A stretch of 64,000 bases of DNA from Rhipicephalus microplus (taxonomy: Eukaryota > Arthropoda > Arachnida > Ixodida > Ixodidae): contig NC_134704.1 of the NCBI RefSeq assembly GCF_043290135.1, positions 25,414,501 to 25,478,500 of the forward strand, written 5' to 3'. This document shows, one piece after another, positions 33,162 to 45,900 of this stretch. Numbering within the stretch: position 1 is the stretch's first letter; every line of letters starts with the position of its first letter. Below the pieces are notes generated by a model. The model searched no databases and had not been told where the DNA came from. It saw only the letters and a program-made list of their open reading frames with translations. Position numbers and translations under genes: made by a program.

Positions 33162-35418
33162 ACATTGCGGATGCTCTGTTTCTTTGACTGATATATACAT
33201 TGATCACTTGTTCCAAAAGAAAAACACAAGCGCGATGAATAAAACGATAGTGAATTATCATTACCTGCATCTCTTTTTATTATAACTTAATCAAAATAAA
33301 AATTACGTCACGACCGATTCGCACGAACCACTGAACAAAACAAAACAGGGAATCGCTAAATCAAAACGACCTACAAAAACTATCCATTTGGGCGATGAAT
33401 AGTGGTCTGAAATTATGAACTTACGACATAGCCAAACGTCGGTTATGCAAAGTAATTCAAAAGTTGCGCCAGTGAAACCGAAACCGGAAGCGCAAGCCAC
33501 TTGCTCTCATCAACCACTAGGTGTGCTAGAGTCGATTGGGCCGCTGGGGTCTACGGGAGTGTCCACTCTTCACCTTTTTTATTTCTCTATGACGCTACCA
33601 CGTACCCTCTACTCATGCTCGCGTGCTCAACGATATGCACGACCCCCCCCCCATTCTTTTCCTGAAGGTGGGAGGGAAAAAGAGAGGATCGAGTATGGTC
33701 GTAAAGATACGGCATAAGGTAAGCATAGATAGGAAGAGTGGAGGGTGGGGACGGAAGCAACGATCCGCACCAAACATGGTTATCCTCTTTTCGCCAGCCG
33801 ACCCGCAAATGAGGCGACCCGACCGCGCTGAGCAGATAGCCATCCGACCCATTTAACTCCCTCGTAGATGAGAATGACGGGATAAGTGTTGAGTTGGCGC
33901 CTTGGTTAGAGGGGCATCTAATAGTTGCCGTCTCACAGTAATTACACGCGTCGCGGTGGTGTGAGTACTGGCTAACAGGGTCTTGTCACGGCCGACTGAG
34001 ACTTGACGGCGATGAATGGGCCACGGATCAGCGATCTAAGCGACACCGGCAAAGTCCTTCCTAGTTGCCGCGCAACGAACACCGAAAGATTTGTTCATTC
34101 AACCGTGCCAGATCAAATCGTGCTTCGAGATAAGGCGCGTCACAGATTCTCGACAGCCAGCAAATGTGAGTTTACGCAAGCCCTACATCTCGGCAAAACA
34201 TCACGCACACGCCGATTCCGTGTCAACGCTCGGCTTGGTTCAGTTGTATACGTGATAAAACAACATTCCCGTTGACATACGGTTGCCACCTTTGGTCCAG
34301 AAAACCGACCCTTCGACCGAGGAAAGGCGGGGAGTGGGGGTATGAGTTATGAGCAGGACGTTAGATTGGCGTTGAACAATAAACGCCATGCCAGGTCTTT
34401 GACATGCAGTGTCATTCAAAGTAACATTGCTTCGCTTGAGCCTAACAAACCTGATGTGCAAATAAAAGCGGCACACCTAGCTAACCTACTAGCCTTATTG
34501 CTGGCATAAAAATACCAGTGATTAGATTGACGCTTCAACTACTGCTCTAGAAAAAAAAAAAAAAAACACCAATGATGGCGGGTGTGGGCCGGCAACCAGC
34601 CCGCTGTTTAAACAAAGAAACAAAAAAAAAAACGGCCGAGGATAGGTGGCACTCCTACGTTGGCAACGCCTGGAATACCACAGAACGCTTTCATTCGCTT
34701 GTACTGTGGAAAATGCTTCATCGAGCCTCTCGTTTCGCAGCAGGGAGACGGCTGCATACGTGAGCATTAAATCGGTTTTAGAATGACAAACCATTCTTCG
34801 AGAACTTTATTGTCGTTCGTTCTAATGTCATATGAAAGTTAAAGATAAATGCTTCATTTTTGAATTTCGTGCCAAAATTTCACCATCCGAACGTCAGTAT
34901 GAAGTTACAAATTTGGAAGTGTTCGTTGTCTCAGTAAAACTTATGAGTCTGCTAAGTATCTGGCTATCTCGGGAAAGTATTCGCTGCAGCTCGAGTCGCA
35001 TGACCTGAGCGGAAACTCCACACATTACGTCTTAGAGCGGCAAATTAAAGCGGCCACTAAAGCCACAGCCCCCCCCCCCCCCCTCCTCAATGACATCGGC
35101 AAAAGGGCGATGCTTATGCAACGCAAGGTAAAACGTCGCCTATCATTTTAACTGTACCGCGGCTGGATTATGTACGTCATACAGGATGCTTCTTCAGAGT
35201 GTAAGAAAATTTTAATTTGTCCAAGCTTCACTTCAATCACACGGTGACGCGAAATTTCTGCTTAAGTTTTACGTACGGATGAATCAAGCAAACTTGAATA
35301 TACCTTCATATTTTTTGTTTAAAGATCAGTAAGCAAATGTTGCGAATCTTAAAAATGAAGTTCATCCGAAGCCAATGGAAGCCTGCTGCCTTCATTCTCA
35401 TGGCGTTTGAAGAGCCAT
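33162..35418. other. Intergenic sequence between the THAP/P gene and Staufen
   Basis: No gene recognised. Homopolymer runs occur at 33,643-33,652 (C), 34,552-34,567 (A) and 35,071-35,084 (C). Short frames overlap on both strands. Confidence 0.4.
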
Positions 35419-35545
35419 TCATATAAGGCCAGATTCTGATTTATATATAAGGCCAGATATAGCCACTGATTCTGATTTATATAGCCAGATTCTGATTTAT
35501 ATATAAGGCCAGATATAGACACTATATAAGGCCAGATTCTGATTT
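35419..35545. repeat. Irregular tandem repeat built from GGCCAGATTCTGATTTATAT
   Basis: The words ATATAAGGCCAGAT and TTCTGATTTATAT recur in irregular order five or so times. The last copy, TGATTTATATG, runs straight into the Ruka 3' end, so the array apparently includes the SINE tail or its target site. Confidence 0.75.
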
Positions 35546-35673
35546 ATATGTGGGGCTTAACGTCCCAAGACTACCATAGGATTATGAGATGCTGTAGAGG
35601 AGGGCTCTGAAAATTTCGACCACCTGGGATTTTTAATGTGCACCCAAATCTTAGCACACGGGCTTACAGCATT
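35546..35673 (-). mobile_element. Ruka-type SINE, 5'-truncated
   Basis: Antisense Ruka 3' portion (tgtggggcttaacgtcccaa to about gcttacagcattt), ending before the tRNA-like head. It has a short deletion in the 'gagacgccgtag' block. No target duplication is visible, perhaps obscured by the tandem array on its left. Confidence 0.8.
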
Positions 35674-36690
35674 TAAGGGAAGATTCTTCTTCAGGTATTA
35701 TCACACAATACTCTATGGCCAAAAAAAAATCCCCCCCCCCCCCCCCAGAATTGTAAGGCTTTTCGAGTCTTTTTCCCTAGGAGAAGGGTGAATGCACCAT
35801 GGCATTGCAAAAACAGAAAAAACAAATATTTGGTAGATAAGGCAACCGTGATAGCATCTTGACAGATCGCATAGCCCGGCAGTACTGATTGCCACATGCA
35901 TGAAACACATTTCAAAAGCATGCAAATGGAATAGTATTATGCAACGGGATGCAATTTTTGCCCAGGTTTCATTGTAAGGCCCAGCAACCTATCAATTTAG
36001 CCTATAACGATATTCTCTTCAGTGTCGTTTCAATTGTACAAAATTTTTGACAGAAGCAACATGACCGACCAGAAATGCCATGACAACTAGCTACGAATTT
36101 ATGTTTACCATAGAAGATTGCACTGCGAACAAAAAACTAAGTCATGATTCAACTGCATTCTTCTCGAGTTACACATCTGCAATGCTTGGCGTTTGAAACG
36201 CAATCCTTGGAGCATGCAGCTGTTGGCAGTGAGGGTGATGGTGAAATACAAGAGCGTTTGTGATGCATGCTGACAGCATCTGGTAAACAGTCATTCAGTA
36301 TCTGGTTCTCGGTGGATGCGGCAAAATACTGCAATCCTTTCCGATGCCTGCCCGCCAGCTCCAGCTGCTTCGTGTAGCATGGCACGTCAGAGCAATGTTG
36401 TGAAGCCATGGTGAGCAGCGTTACGTGGCACCGCAAAGAACAAGACTGAACAATCGTCCAGCAGATCCTGTCACAGTGTGTCACCAACGCTCTCACCCTG
36501 ACCGCCAGCAGCCACATGCTCAAGGTATGATGTTTCAATTGCCAAGCACTGTACGTTTTGATCGTGACTATGCGCTGATAACCAAATATATACTGATAAA
36601 CTCTCAACGCACAACACAGCGTCTCGATTGCTGCTTCTGTAACACATACTAGACGCACAAAACATGACAAAAGACCGTAGGGCAGCAGGC
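35674..36690. other. Region downstream of Staufen, possible 3' UTR
   Basis: It contains a minus-strand frame of 173 codons (36,670-36,149) just past the Staufen stop with no domain I recognise. It is Cys-rich and lacks supporting motifs, so it is treated as 3' UTR or intergenic sequence. Confidence 0.4.
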
Positions 36691-36700
36691 TTTATTTATT
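36691..36700 (-). promoter_or_regulatory. Two overlapping AATAAA motifs on the Staufen stop codon
   Basis: On the minus strand the last codons read CAA TAA ATAAA, giving AATAAATAAA. The first AATAAA contains the stop codon (36,698-36,696). If used, the 3' UTR would be only about 20 bases. A more distal signal is equally possible. Confidence 0.4.
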
Positions 36701-36923
36701 GGCGCAGACGCAGAGGAGGCTCGGGTGTGTCCTTTGCCGGCGGCTGGCCCAGCGTGTCCAATCCTCGGTGTGCAAGTGTTCGTAATACGGCCAGTGCAGC
36801 CTCGTCATGGGATGCCTCCAGGGAGGAGCCAGCGCCATGGCTCACTTGTGGCGGGCTCGTGTTCAGCGTCACCAGCGACAGAAAGTCTTGCTTGTTTCCC
36901 TTGGGGAAGTCTGTGAACTGTAC
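36696..36923 (-). CDS. stau: Staufen last exon: rest of dsRBD5 and stop
   Basis: A phase-0 exon after the acceptor CTGTGCAG. It encodes [18 protein letters not shown], then [20 protein letters not shown] and the closing helix LAVLRTL, followed by a short Pro-rich tail and stop TAA. The motif DFPKxNKxxFxSL followed by a SHG-x-G motif is diagnostic of Staufen dsRBD5. Confidence 0.95.
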   Translation of the reverse strand, partial: VQFTDFPKGNKQDFLSLVTLNTSPPQVSHGAGSSLEASHDEAALAVLRTLAHRGLDTLGQPPAKDTPEPPLRLRQ

Positions 36924-39900
36924 CTGCACAGGAAGGAAAGTTCATCAAGTATTTACTGGCAACACCAATGGGATGAAACTCACAGCGCTGCATATTAAAA
37001 GGGACACTAAAGAGAAAAAAAGATTTTTCTCATAAACAAATTACTCTTTCATGTTACGAAGAACATCATACTTGTTGAGACAAGACGCTCAGTAAACGCA
37101 AAAAAATGTGCCAAACGAAAATGCAGGTAGCAATAACAACACTTATGTTCTCGTGCCATCCGCCGTGACATCAAAGGTATTGATAGCGTTTGCTAAGGCC
37201 TACGCAGTTACAAATTGGTAAAAATTAAGTACACTGTCTTCTGAAGCAGCCAGGACTTAATCTACAGTGTTTTAAGTAATTCATTGAGCCAAAATTAATT
37301 TCAGGTAATTCATTGAGCCACAGGGAGACGCAAAACTGGCTACGACCTGGTTCCCTGATATAATGGGAAGTATTGTCACGAGTCTCATGACATAATATGA
37401 TGGATGTATGCATGAGGCAAACCCAATTTTCAAACATTCAGCTTCCGTGAGAGTAAGAGCTAACCTGAAAGCCCAGAACCTCTGCGAGGTAGAGTAACTG
37501 TTGCTTGGGACGAACCGGAGCCGCTGTCACGGGAGCAGTCTGCCGGAGAGCTTCAGCCGTAGGGGATACACCTTCAAAAAGGCAAAGGAACGAACTGTTA
37601 GTGACAAATTTTTGCATTACAACCATGAAGCGCAAGCCAAGGCTTTTTTCACAACCCAATGAAGTAAATACACCGAGAATACAACTCTGCGCTGAGCAAA
37701 ATGATGGAGAAAGACATGAAATTTCATTAGGAGCCAACAGTGCTTGTGATTCTTATATATTATCTGTTCAGTGTGCACACTTAAAAGAGTTTAACAAATC
37801 TAAAGCACACAAAAAAGGGCCATAATGCAGTAAACACTACAATGGCATAAAAGGTATACACTCAAACCTCGTTATAACGAAGTTGAAGGGAGCCACAATT
37901 ATTTTGTTATATCGATTATAACAGTTTGTGACAATGTATGCTCAGATGGGCGCATACCTATAAGTATGCAAAGAAGGAAACCACCTCGCGGCCTGACGTA
38001 CCACAACGCGAACACGCGTGCGACGAAAAATAAACACAGTCGAATCACATTAATTCGAACACGCATAATTTGAACTTTTTTCCGGTTAATTTGAACTCAC
38101 GCTGTGGTCCCGTCAAAGCTATGTGTATTCCAATGGGCGAAAACGCCCTGCAATTCGAACGCGCAAGCACTTGCGACAGTTAATTCGGACATACCATTCT
38201 CCGAAAGTGCTCTCAGCACCATGCCCAATCCCGTGGCGACACCTCTCAAGGCTACGCGCGAAGAAGGAAAAGAAAAGGAAAGAAAAGGCTGTTGTGGATT
38301 GTTTGCTCACTCTCAAATGCTGATCTGCGGCCAGCCTGTACCATGCTTCTCCCTTTTCCGTTTCTTTTTTGCAATTTCATTTACTTCGTTATACCCATTA
38401 TTTTGTTATATCCCAATACGTTATAAAGAGGTTTGAGTGTACTACAGTGTGGCCAGTACAATCACACACACAAAAAAAAGAGAGAGGGCTAGATTATAGA
38501 ACAGCAGAACCGCAACTTCCAAAGAAAATAGAAACTGCCCAAGACAGAAACCAACAAATTAAAATTGGTGCTACAATACTATTTCGATATTTAAACAAGT
38601 GTAACTTTCAGCATTTCCTGACACTTGCATTATTGGCCGCGACATTATAGCCGATCAACAAACTCCCAGAGTCCTGCACTCAAACATAGGCGCACATGGG
38701 GGGGGGGGGGGGGGGGGGCACAGTCTGCTTCATAGATTGACTAAATAGGGAAGGGGGGGGCACTGTAACTAACCTTCACCCCTCTACCCCCTCCTGAACG
38801 GGAACCCTGTGCCTGCTACGCCCCCAAGGCAACCCCGAAAACTCTCTTGAGCTAGAGACCAACCCAACAATATCCCTAGTGAAGCCATCGGCCAGAAATA
38901 CACAATAGAGTTTGTTAATCACGCCATGGGTGCGGACTCCAGAATAATATCCTGGTGTTTTAAGAGCCAAAGCCATGATGCAATTACTAGGAATGCCAGG
39001 GTGGGAAATTTTAATAATTTTGACCAGCTGGCCTCCCTTGAGGTACCCAAGCACACAGACATTTTTTGATTTCATTTCTCTCCAGATGCAATTATCGTGT
39101 CTAAGAATTGAGTCCACAGACCAGTGCTCTGCAGCACCACACCTCAGCCACTAAGCAGAGTTGCTTACACCCAAATGCAGAGATGTTACTTGGCTCGCGA
39201 CTTCAACTTAACTTGAGCAAGTCGGCATGAAGCAAGCAGCGGACTTCAAAACGCCCAAGTCAGCCTTCGCGTTTCATAGATGCTTAGGCTGTCTTGCTTG
39301 GTCAAGTCAAGAACGAGCTTCAAAGCAGAAACACGCTGCTCGCCTGCTAACGAGGGTAATAATGAAGTTGTTTGCGTAAGGCATGCATTACAGCAAAAAA
39401 AGACCATACGTTTTAAAATAACTATAAAAATGAAGGGCCACAAGCATATTCTTGCCATTTTACGGCTAAAGAGTGGCACATGGTGCCTGCCGCCACAGCG
39501 ATGCGCAGTGTTGCTTCTGTAAAGCGTTCGTTGCTCGCTGGTTTTAGTGGCCACCCAAATGCGGCGTGTTTCTCCACGGTTGCTTGTTTGGAGGCAAAAC
39601 AAGCATCGCGTGGGGCTCTTTCGCAATTTTTTTTTTTTTTTCAATCGAACGCCACGGCATGTATTTGTGCTGACCTGGCTCATGAGGTGACGCGATTTTC
39701 ACGGTATTTGCCTTTCTGTTCGCCTGTGTGCATGCCTGTAGTGAGCTAGGTCGCAGTTATGAAAAAAAAAGTTCTGGAAACAAATGTGATTCGCATCCTT
39801 TTGTTGAGCTTGGTAAACAAGAGAAAAAGCGGGGGTCAGGATATTGCCCTCAGCAGAATTCTGTCTCGCGGGGTGCAGTGGTGTATCGCTGCATGATGGT

Positions 39901-42900
39901 GAAGCGGATGAAAAAGACCCGTGATAGGGGCACCTCTTTTTTATGTGTGTGGAATTTTACGTAGCGTTATGCTACCAGCTATGCCTTTCCGAGAGAGAAA
40001 CAGCGCCCTAGACGGGACGAAAAGATAGACGAGGCACACAGACTCAGCGCCGAGTCAGTTTTGTACCGAAAGAGGCGGACATTGTCGTGATATTTTTTAA
40101 AGAAAAACAGAAATGGCCGTTGCGGTTACGGAACACTTCAGCGTCGTCCCCACCAAAGCTATTAATACGCACGTGTGCGTAGTCGACACAGCCTCTAACA
40201 CCAGGGTACTCAGCCACTTTATAAAAGTCCCGCATAACAATAGAAAGTGCTGCCGGCTGCGGAGAGTGCACCAGCATTGCGTACAGGTGCTTTGCGATGA
40301 GTACCACAACTTTTCCTACTGCACGGCAAACTGTCAACTACGGAATGCGGATGAGATTCCCGGTGACTGTTTGGAATGTGCCAGCGCCATAAAACCCGAG
40401 AGCCATCAGTAGCTGTAACACTGGAGGCACAGGCTGTCCTTAGTTGTCCCCACTTTCACGGAGCGGCAACATACCCAGCAGCTGCCGCACGGCGTTCATT
40501 GTGAATCTGTATCGAGCATGGAATTGTTCCTCGTTGTACAACTCCATCGGATTTCCTCGGTCACGTAAAGCGGGTCCAAGAATCTTCGGCAGGCAGTGCG
40601 CCTCAGAAAATGCTACGCTTATGGCGAGGCAAGCAAACTAAAAAGCGGCCACCCTCCGCGCGACGTCCATTCGAGAGGTGGCCATGTTGGAATAACGCGT
40701 GAAGTCGCTTTCAAGCTAGCCCCGCAGCTGACTTGAAACTTGTCCTGACTTCGACCGAGCCAAGTCGCCTTCAAGTCGTCCGCAAGTTCGAGAACAATTT
40801 ATGGTGACCGGCAAGACTGTCTTGAATCAAGAACAAGTCAAGTATGAGTCAAGTAACATCTCTGCATTCGGGGGTTAGGGGTCTAAAGCATACACCCATC
40901 AGGCTCACCTTTATCGAGCAGTTCCTTCGCGATTGCTGAGCTCGCCTGAAGGTCTCCAGCAGATGCAAGGCGGTTCCCAGTGCTGCTTCCGGCACCGCCA
41001 CCGGCCAGACTGCAACCCACGCCTGCTGGGCCCGCACCACCGGCCCCTTGACTGGGCACAAGCAGCAAACCCGGCACAAGCTGGCGACCACCTCGGGGGC
41101 TGAGTGGAGACATCAATCCGCGGGCGGCGGCAGCGCTGGAGGCGGCGGAAGACGGCGACTGCTCCACCCCGTCCACTGCAGAACCCGTACCACTGGTTGC
41201 TTTGTTCACAGGTGGTGGGCGTGAATATCCCAGTCGCTGCAACATTGCTTCAGCTGCCAGTCGCTTGGCAGTCTTCTTGTTGGGTCCCACACCCTGTAAA
41301 GAGTAGATGCCACAGGTGTACACTCGTTTACAACACTTGTGCCAGTTTTTAATTTTCCTTAATGACCGCACTGTTCCACTGTCCGTTGCAACTACTAGTG
41401 GAAAAGATTTAGCGTGAAGGCACATCTGACACAAAAACACTTTCAATGTATGATTAAAGGTGCTTGGTTAAAATCCAGCAATGAAAGCAGTGGCAGCAAT
41501 AAAAAATTTTGTGATTGTGACATAATACAGTAAAAATAGAAAATGCTCTGAATTATAAAAATATAAAGCTAACATCCAGTTTTCTTGCCTTGTAGACTGT
41601 CCCCATGTAGTAAACACTCAGATCTTCCTAAGAGGTGCAGGATCTTGTATTTAAGACGTCGTGTGTTACAAAAAACACCCCCCTGTTTTGGAAGTATCCA
41701 ACGCACGCACCAATGTATCTATGACAAGCACTCTTTCGTCACGCATTGGCAATGCTGCTGTGTGGATGCTACAGAACAGGTTCCTGTGCCTATCTTTGAG
41801 TAGAAAAAGGAGCGTTACGTTGATGAGCAATACTGCTAGTACACGACAACCCAAGAAAGGCCAACTCTGAGCATGCGGCCAGCATGAACGGCTATGCGAC
41901 TACACTCTAATGCTGCTATGCACTTAAACAAGAGATCAGCCAAAACACATCATGGTGACATTGACCATCCCCAGAGCGTGGTCAGATTGGTAAAGAAATA
42001 TGGGAGCACCCAAGTTATTGCAATTTTGAAGCATGCTGAACCTGCATGAGCAGATAACGTGTTCGGAAACATCCCGTTGATTTTCTTTGAGACCCAGTAG
42101 CTTAGCGACATTTCGCTGTCAAGATATACCGGATGCACTGTGTGCTACGGGCGTTCATTGGGGAGAAACAATAATTTCATCATTGCAAGATTTCAGTATT
42201 GCGGATTTACACTGTAAATAACCACACATATGACTCATTGCTACATGTACACTTTACCACAAGTCCTCACCTACAAGATTTCTCAGTTATCTCAATTTTG
42301 TCTACATCTGCCCTGAATTACCTGTAGACTAACTGCCAAGGTCTTGGACATGAAACCTTTAATTATGTAGCAAGTAATGGCCCACGCTGCTTCCCTTCAG
42401 ACTCCGTGACGAGAGAACGCCTCTCAACCACGAAGTCCTGAGACCTCGTCACATGTGGGACAAAGTCCCACATACTTTGTGCGCAAGGATGATCTCATCA
42501 CTAGGGAAACAACAGCTGTGCAGCTACAGGACCATTTGAAAAGTGCATTCACAAAAAAACGTCAGGCCTGCATGGAAGGCACAGCACAGTCACAACGAAA
42601 GCTAGAAGAACGTCCTTTCAGAGCCTTTTCTAAACACTCACTGGGTAACTACTGCAAGCACACTTGCTTTGTACCCACTAGGGTATTAATAATAAACTTT
42701 TGGGTAGTAGGCCGGTATTCACTGTGCTATTTTTCGTAATTCTTCTGAGAAGCATGGTATCCGCTAAACACTTGCAAGGAATTTTGTGCCAATTGTCCAT
42801 GCAGCAGCTGACGACGATGAGGAATTATGGCTGTAGTTGGTGCGTGCCACAGTTAATAGGGAAACAAGAACAAGCTTTTGTAATGAGTTGGAGCATTGGA

Positions 42901-45900
42901 TGGCCCACTCGTTACGCTACTCACATTGTGTGATGACTCATTCTTCTATTGCTGTTCTAAAACGCTTTATTACTCATATTAACGTGATTTATTTTCTGAG
43001 ATCATGCCCGCCTGAGGCAAGTTTGCAGGCGAGTTAACAAACAAGTCCGAAGCACAGGCGTGGCTGAGTGGTAGAATACTGGGCTGGCACGCAGCAGACA
43101 CGGGTTCGAGCCACACTGTGTCCCTAGTAACACGTTTTTTTTTTTTCTGATTTCGCAATAGTGGTTACGGACACCGGCGGCGGACAACTACGGCACCACA
43201 CGTGTACCGAGTTTTGATCTCATAACAGCTTTCACTGTAATACCGCATGTTTTTGCGAAATACTTCTGTGAAGACATGTTTCACTTCTGTGTTATACCGA
43301 TTACTATGATGGAGGGATTGGCCATGTTTTCAGAATTTTTTTTAGGCATGCGCGAATATTCGAGTACTTCAATACTCAAACGCATATTACAGTATATTTG
43401 AATTCGCTTCTACACGAATATTGGGCATCTGATTTTTCTAACTTCCTGCCAAAACTTTATGTCCAAAAATGAATTTATTGTGCCGCCACCTCTGTCACAT
43501 CTATCACCTCCACGTTGGAACCAGCGCTTTCTTGAGTCAATACATTTGCAATCGTAGCGGAGATTGACAGGCAGCTTTGCTGCAACACGAGATTGTGATG
43601 AGGTGAAGCATATCAAAAATTTGAAGCACTCATTTTAAGACGGCTGTATTTGTCATCAAGAATTTCAAAGAGTAAAATTCCTAGTACGAATTGAATCAAA
43701 TAGCTTGCACTAATAAAAAAATACTTAAAATTTCGAATATTTTCACGCTCCTACTTGACAAATAAGCACCAGATAAGAGGGAAAGTGAAGTGCTGGGTGG
43801 CGATGAATGTGCCATTTGACTCATCGTCAACGATTTCATCACAGACATCTGCAGATATCTGCTTGGCTGCGTGCGCATAAACCACACTGAGTGATGGTGG
43901 TCCAACCATGCTCTGCTGCTATTTGCAAATTTGCCATCGCCGCATTGTGCGAGGCCGCTCGTGTGTTGCAACATGCATGTCTTCATAGTGCAGAACTAAG
44001 AGGCTACTCACGGCACCCATGTATGATCTAGAGTGAAGCATGCATGAAGAACGCACAAGTGCGCCCATATGTTAGACTGCGAATGCATGTGAAGGCAACA
44101 GGTGAGTAAGTGGCGTGCTGCACGCAACTAGCCAGAGATGATTGGTCCTATGTGGCAGTAGCGCGCTTCGCTGGAACGGCGTCAAGTCATTGTAAACGTG
44201 GTTTAATTTACTCGTAAGCACACAGCAAGCAATAAAGCTTAATTTGTCACCAGAGAAACCGCTAACATTTTCAACTAAAATACACACAAAAAAAGAAAAA
44301 CTCTCTGGTTGCTAAATGCACATTTTCAAGAGTGAGTCCAAGTACAACGAACCACTGATGTAACGACCATTTATCGTGGCACTTTTGAGTTCATTATAAA
44401 CCGGTTCGACTGTACAACAATACTGCCAGGCAGCCGTACCTGGGCAGTGAGGTTTCCCAGTTTACACTGTAGAACAAACTCCCGCTGACGAGGGTCCCCG
44501 CGCTCAGACACCAGTACGTAGGTGGGCTCCATTTCCTTCTTTGCCTGCTGGATCTGGATCAGCCGGGATATGGGGTTCACCTACACAAAGACAATATGCA
44601 AGTTCAGCCCAGAAGTGCAGGAAACTACATTTGATTCCCGATAATTCGAAGTCGCTTAATAGGAATTATAGGTTAATCGGAAGTGTAGTGGGGGTCCCGT
44701 CAGTTTTGCATGCAGTTCAACAGGAAGAAATTCTCGGTAATTAGAAGCTAGAGGCCTTTTTCAGTTAATTCGAATTTTTTTCAATCGAATTCCCGGAGGA
44801 AATTGTAATGTTTGTTAAATTTCCTATTTTCGAAGGCTAAACAACAATGCGTGTCCGACCGGCACCCAAGGGCATCGCAGTTGACCACAGCGCCGCAGCT
44901 CAAAGCCTCAGCTGATGGCATAGCAGTTGCATGCAGCGCCCCAGATCACAAAGCGGCTGCTCTGGCGGTTCCGGTTCCGGGCCTCATTGTTGATCTCGTT
45001 ACGGTCGTGTGCGGACTCAGCGTGCCGACGAGACAGCACTTTTTTACAAAATGTTGCCCGAGAAGACGCTGGTCTTTAAGGACGATGACTGTGCTGGAGG
45101 GAAGTGTAACAAAGAGTGTCGGTGCTGATAGCGGCGAACATGACGGGCACTGAGCGATGTCGCCTGCTCTTTATAGGCACAGCTGCTAAGCCTAATGTTT
45201 CAAGGGCGTGAAAACGCTGCCTGTCGACTACGCGTCTAACAGGAAAGTCTAACAGGAACCTATTCAAGGATTGCCTGACAAAATTGGATCGCAAGTTCGC
45301 GTTATCTAAACGCAATGTATTACTCCTTGTGGATCAATGCAGTGCACACATGAATGTGCCGCCCTTGAGTGCAATACGTGTCGCCTACCTGCCAGCGAAC
45401 ACTACATTGGAGTTGCAACCACTGGACCACGGGATCATCAAAAACGTGAAAGTACTGTACAGGAAGCATCTTGAGCGGATGCTGTTATGTATGGACAATG
45501 CAAGTCAGTATGAGGTGAGCCTTCTCAGTGCTATCCATATGCTGGCGCGAGCGTGGGGTCGCGTAAAGGATGAAACCATTGCAAACTGCTTTAGGGCGTG
45601 CGGCTTCATTCCAAGTGGTGCAGATGATGACGCGTCTTGTACAGTGGGGAAAGAATACACAAGTGAGCTTGACGTTGATGGTCTCCTGCCAGCTCTCGGC
45701 GACGTCCCTTTCGAGGAGTACATTGCCACTGACAGTTCGGTAGAAACGTGCGGTGCACTGTCGGACACTGAGATCGCGGAGATGGTTCGGCCCAGCGAGC
45801 CTAGTCACGAAACTGAGGTTGACGACGACGACGCCGCAAGTGAGCCACTACCGCGGGCTGCTGATGTAGCCGCAGGCTTTGCCCTCGCGCAGCGGTTTTT

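Noticed and set aside
36149..36670. A 173-codon minus-strand frame just past the Staufen stop
   Set aside because: Considered as a downstream gene or extra exon, but it is Cys-rich, has no domain, and the Staufen dsRBD5 is already complete before it.
43047..43120. A functional tRNA gene in a Staufen intron
   Set aside because: The cloverleaf is imperfect and a typical SINE body and T-run follow the head.
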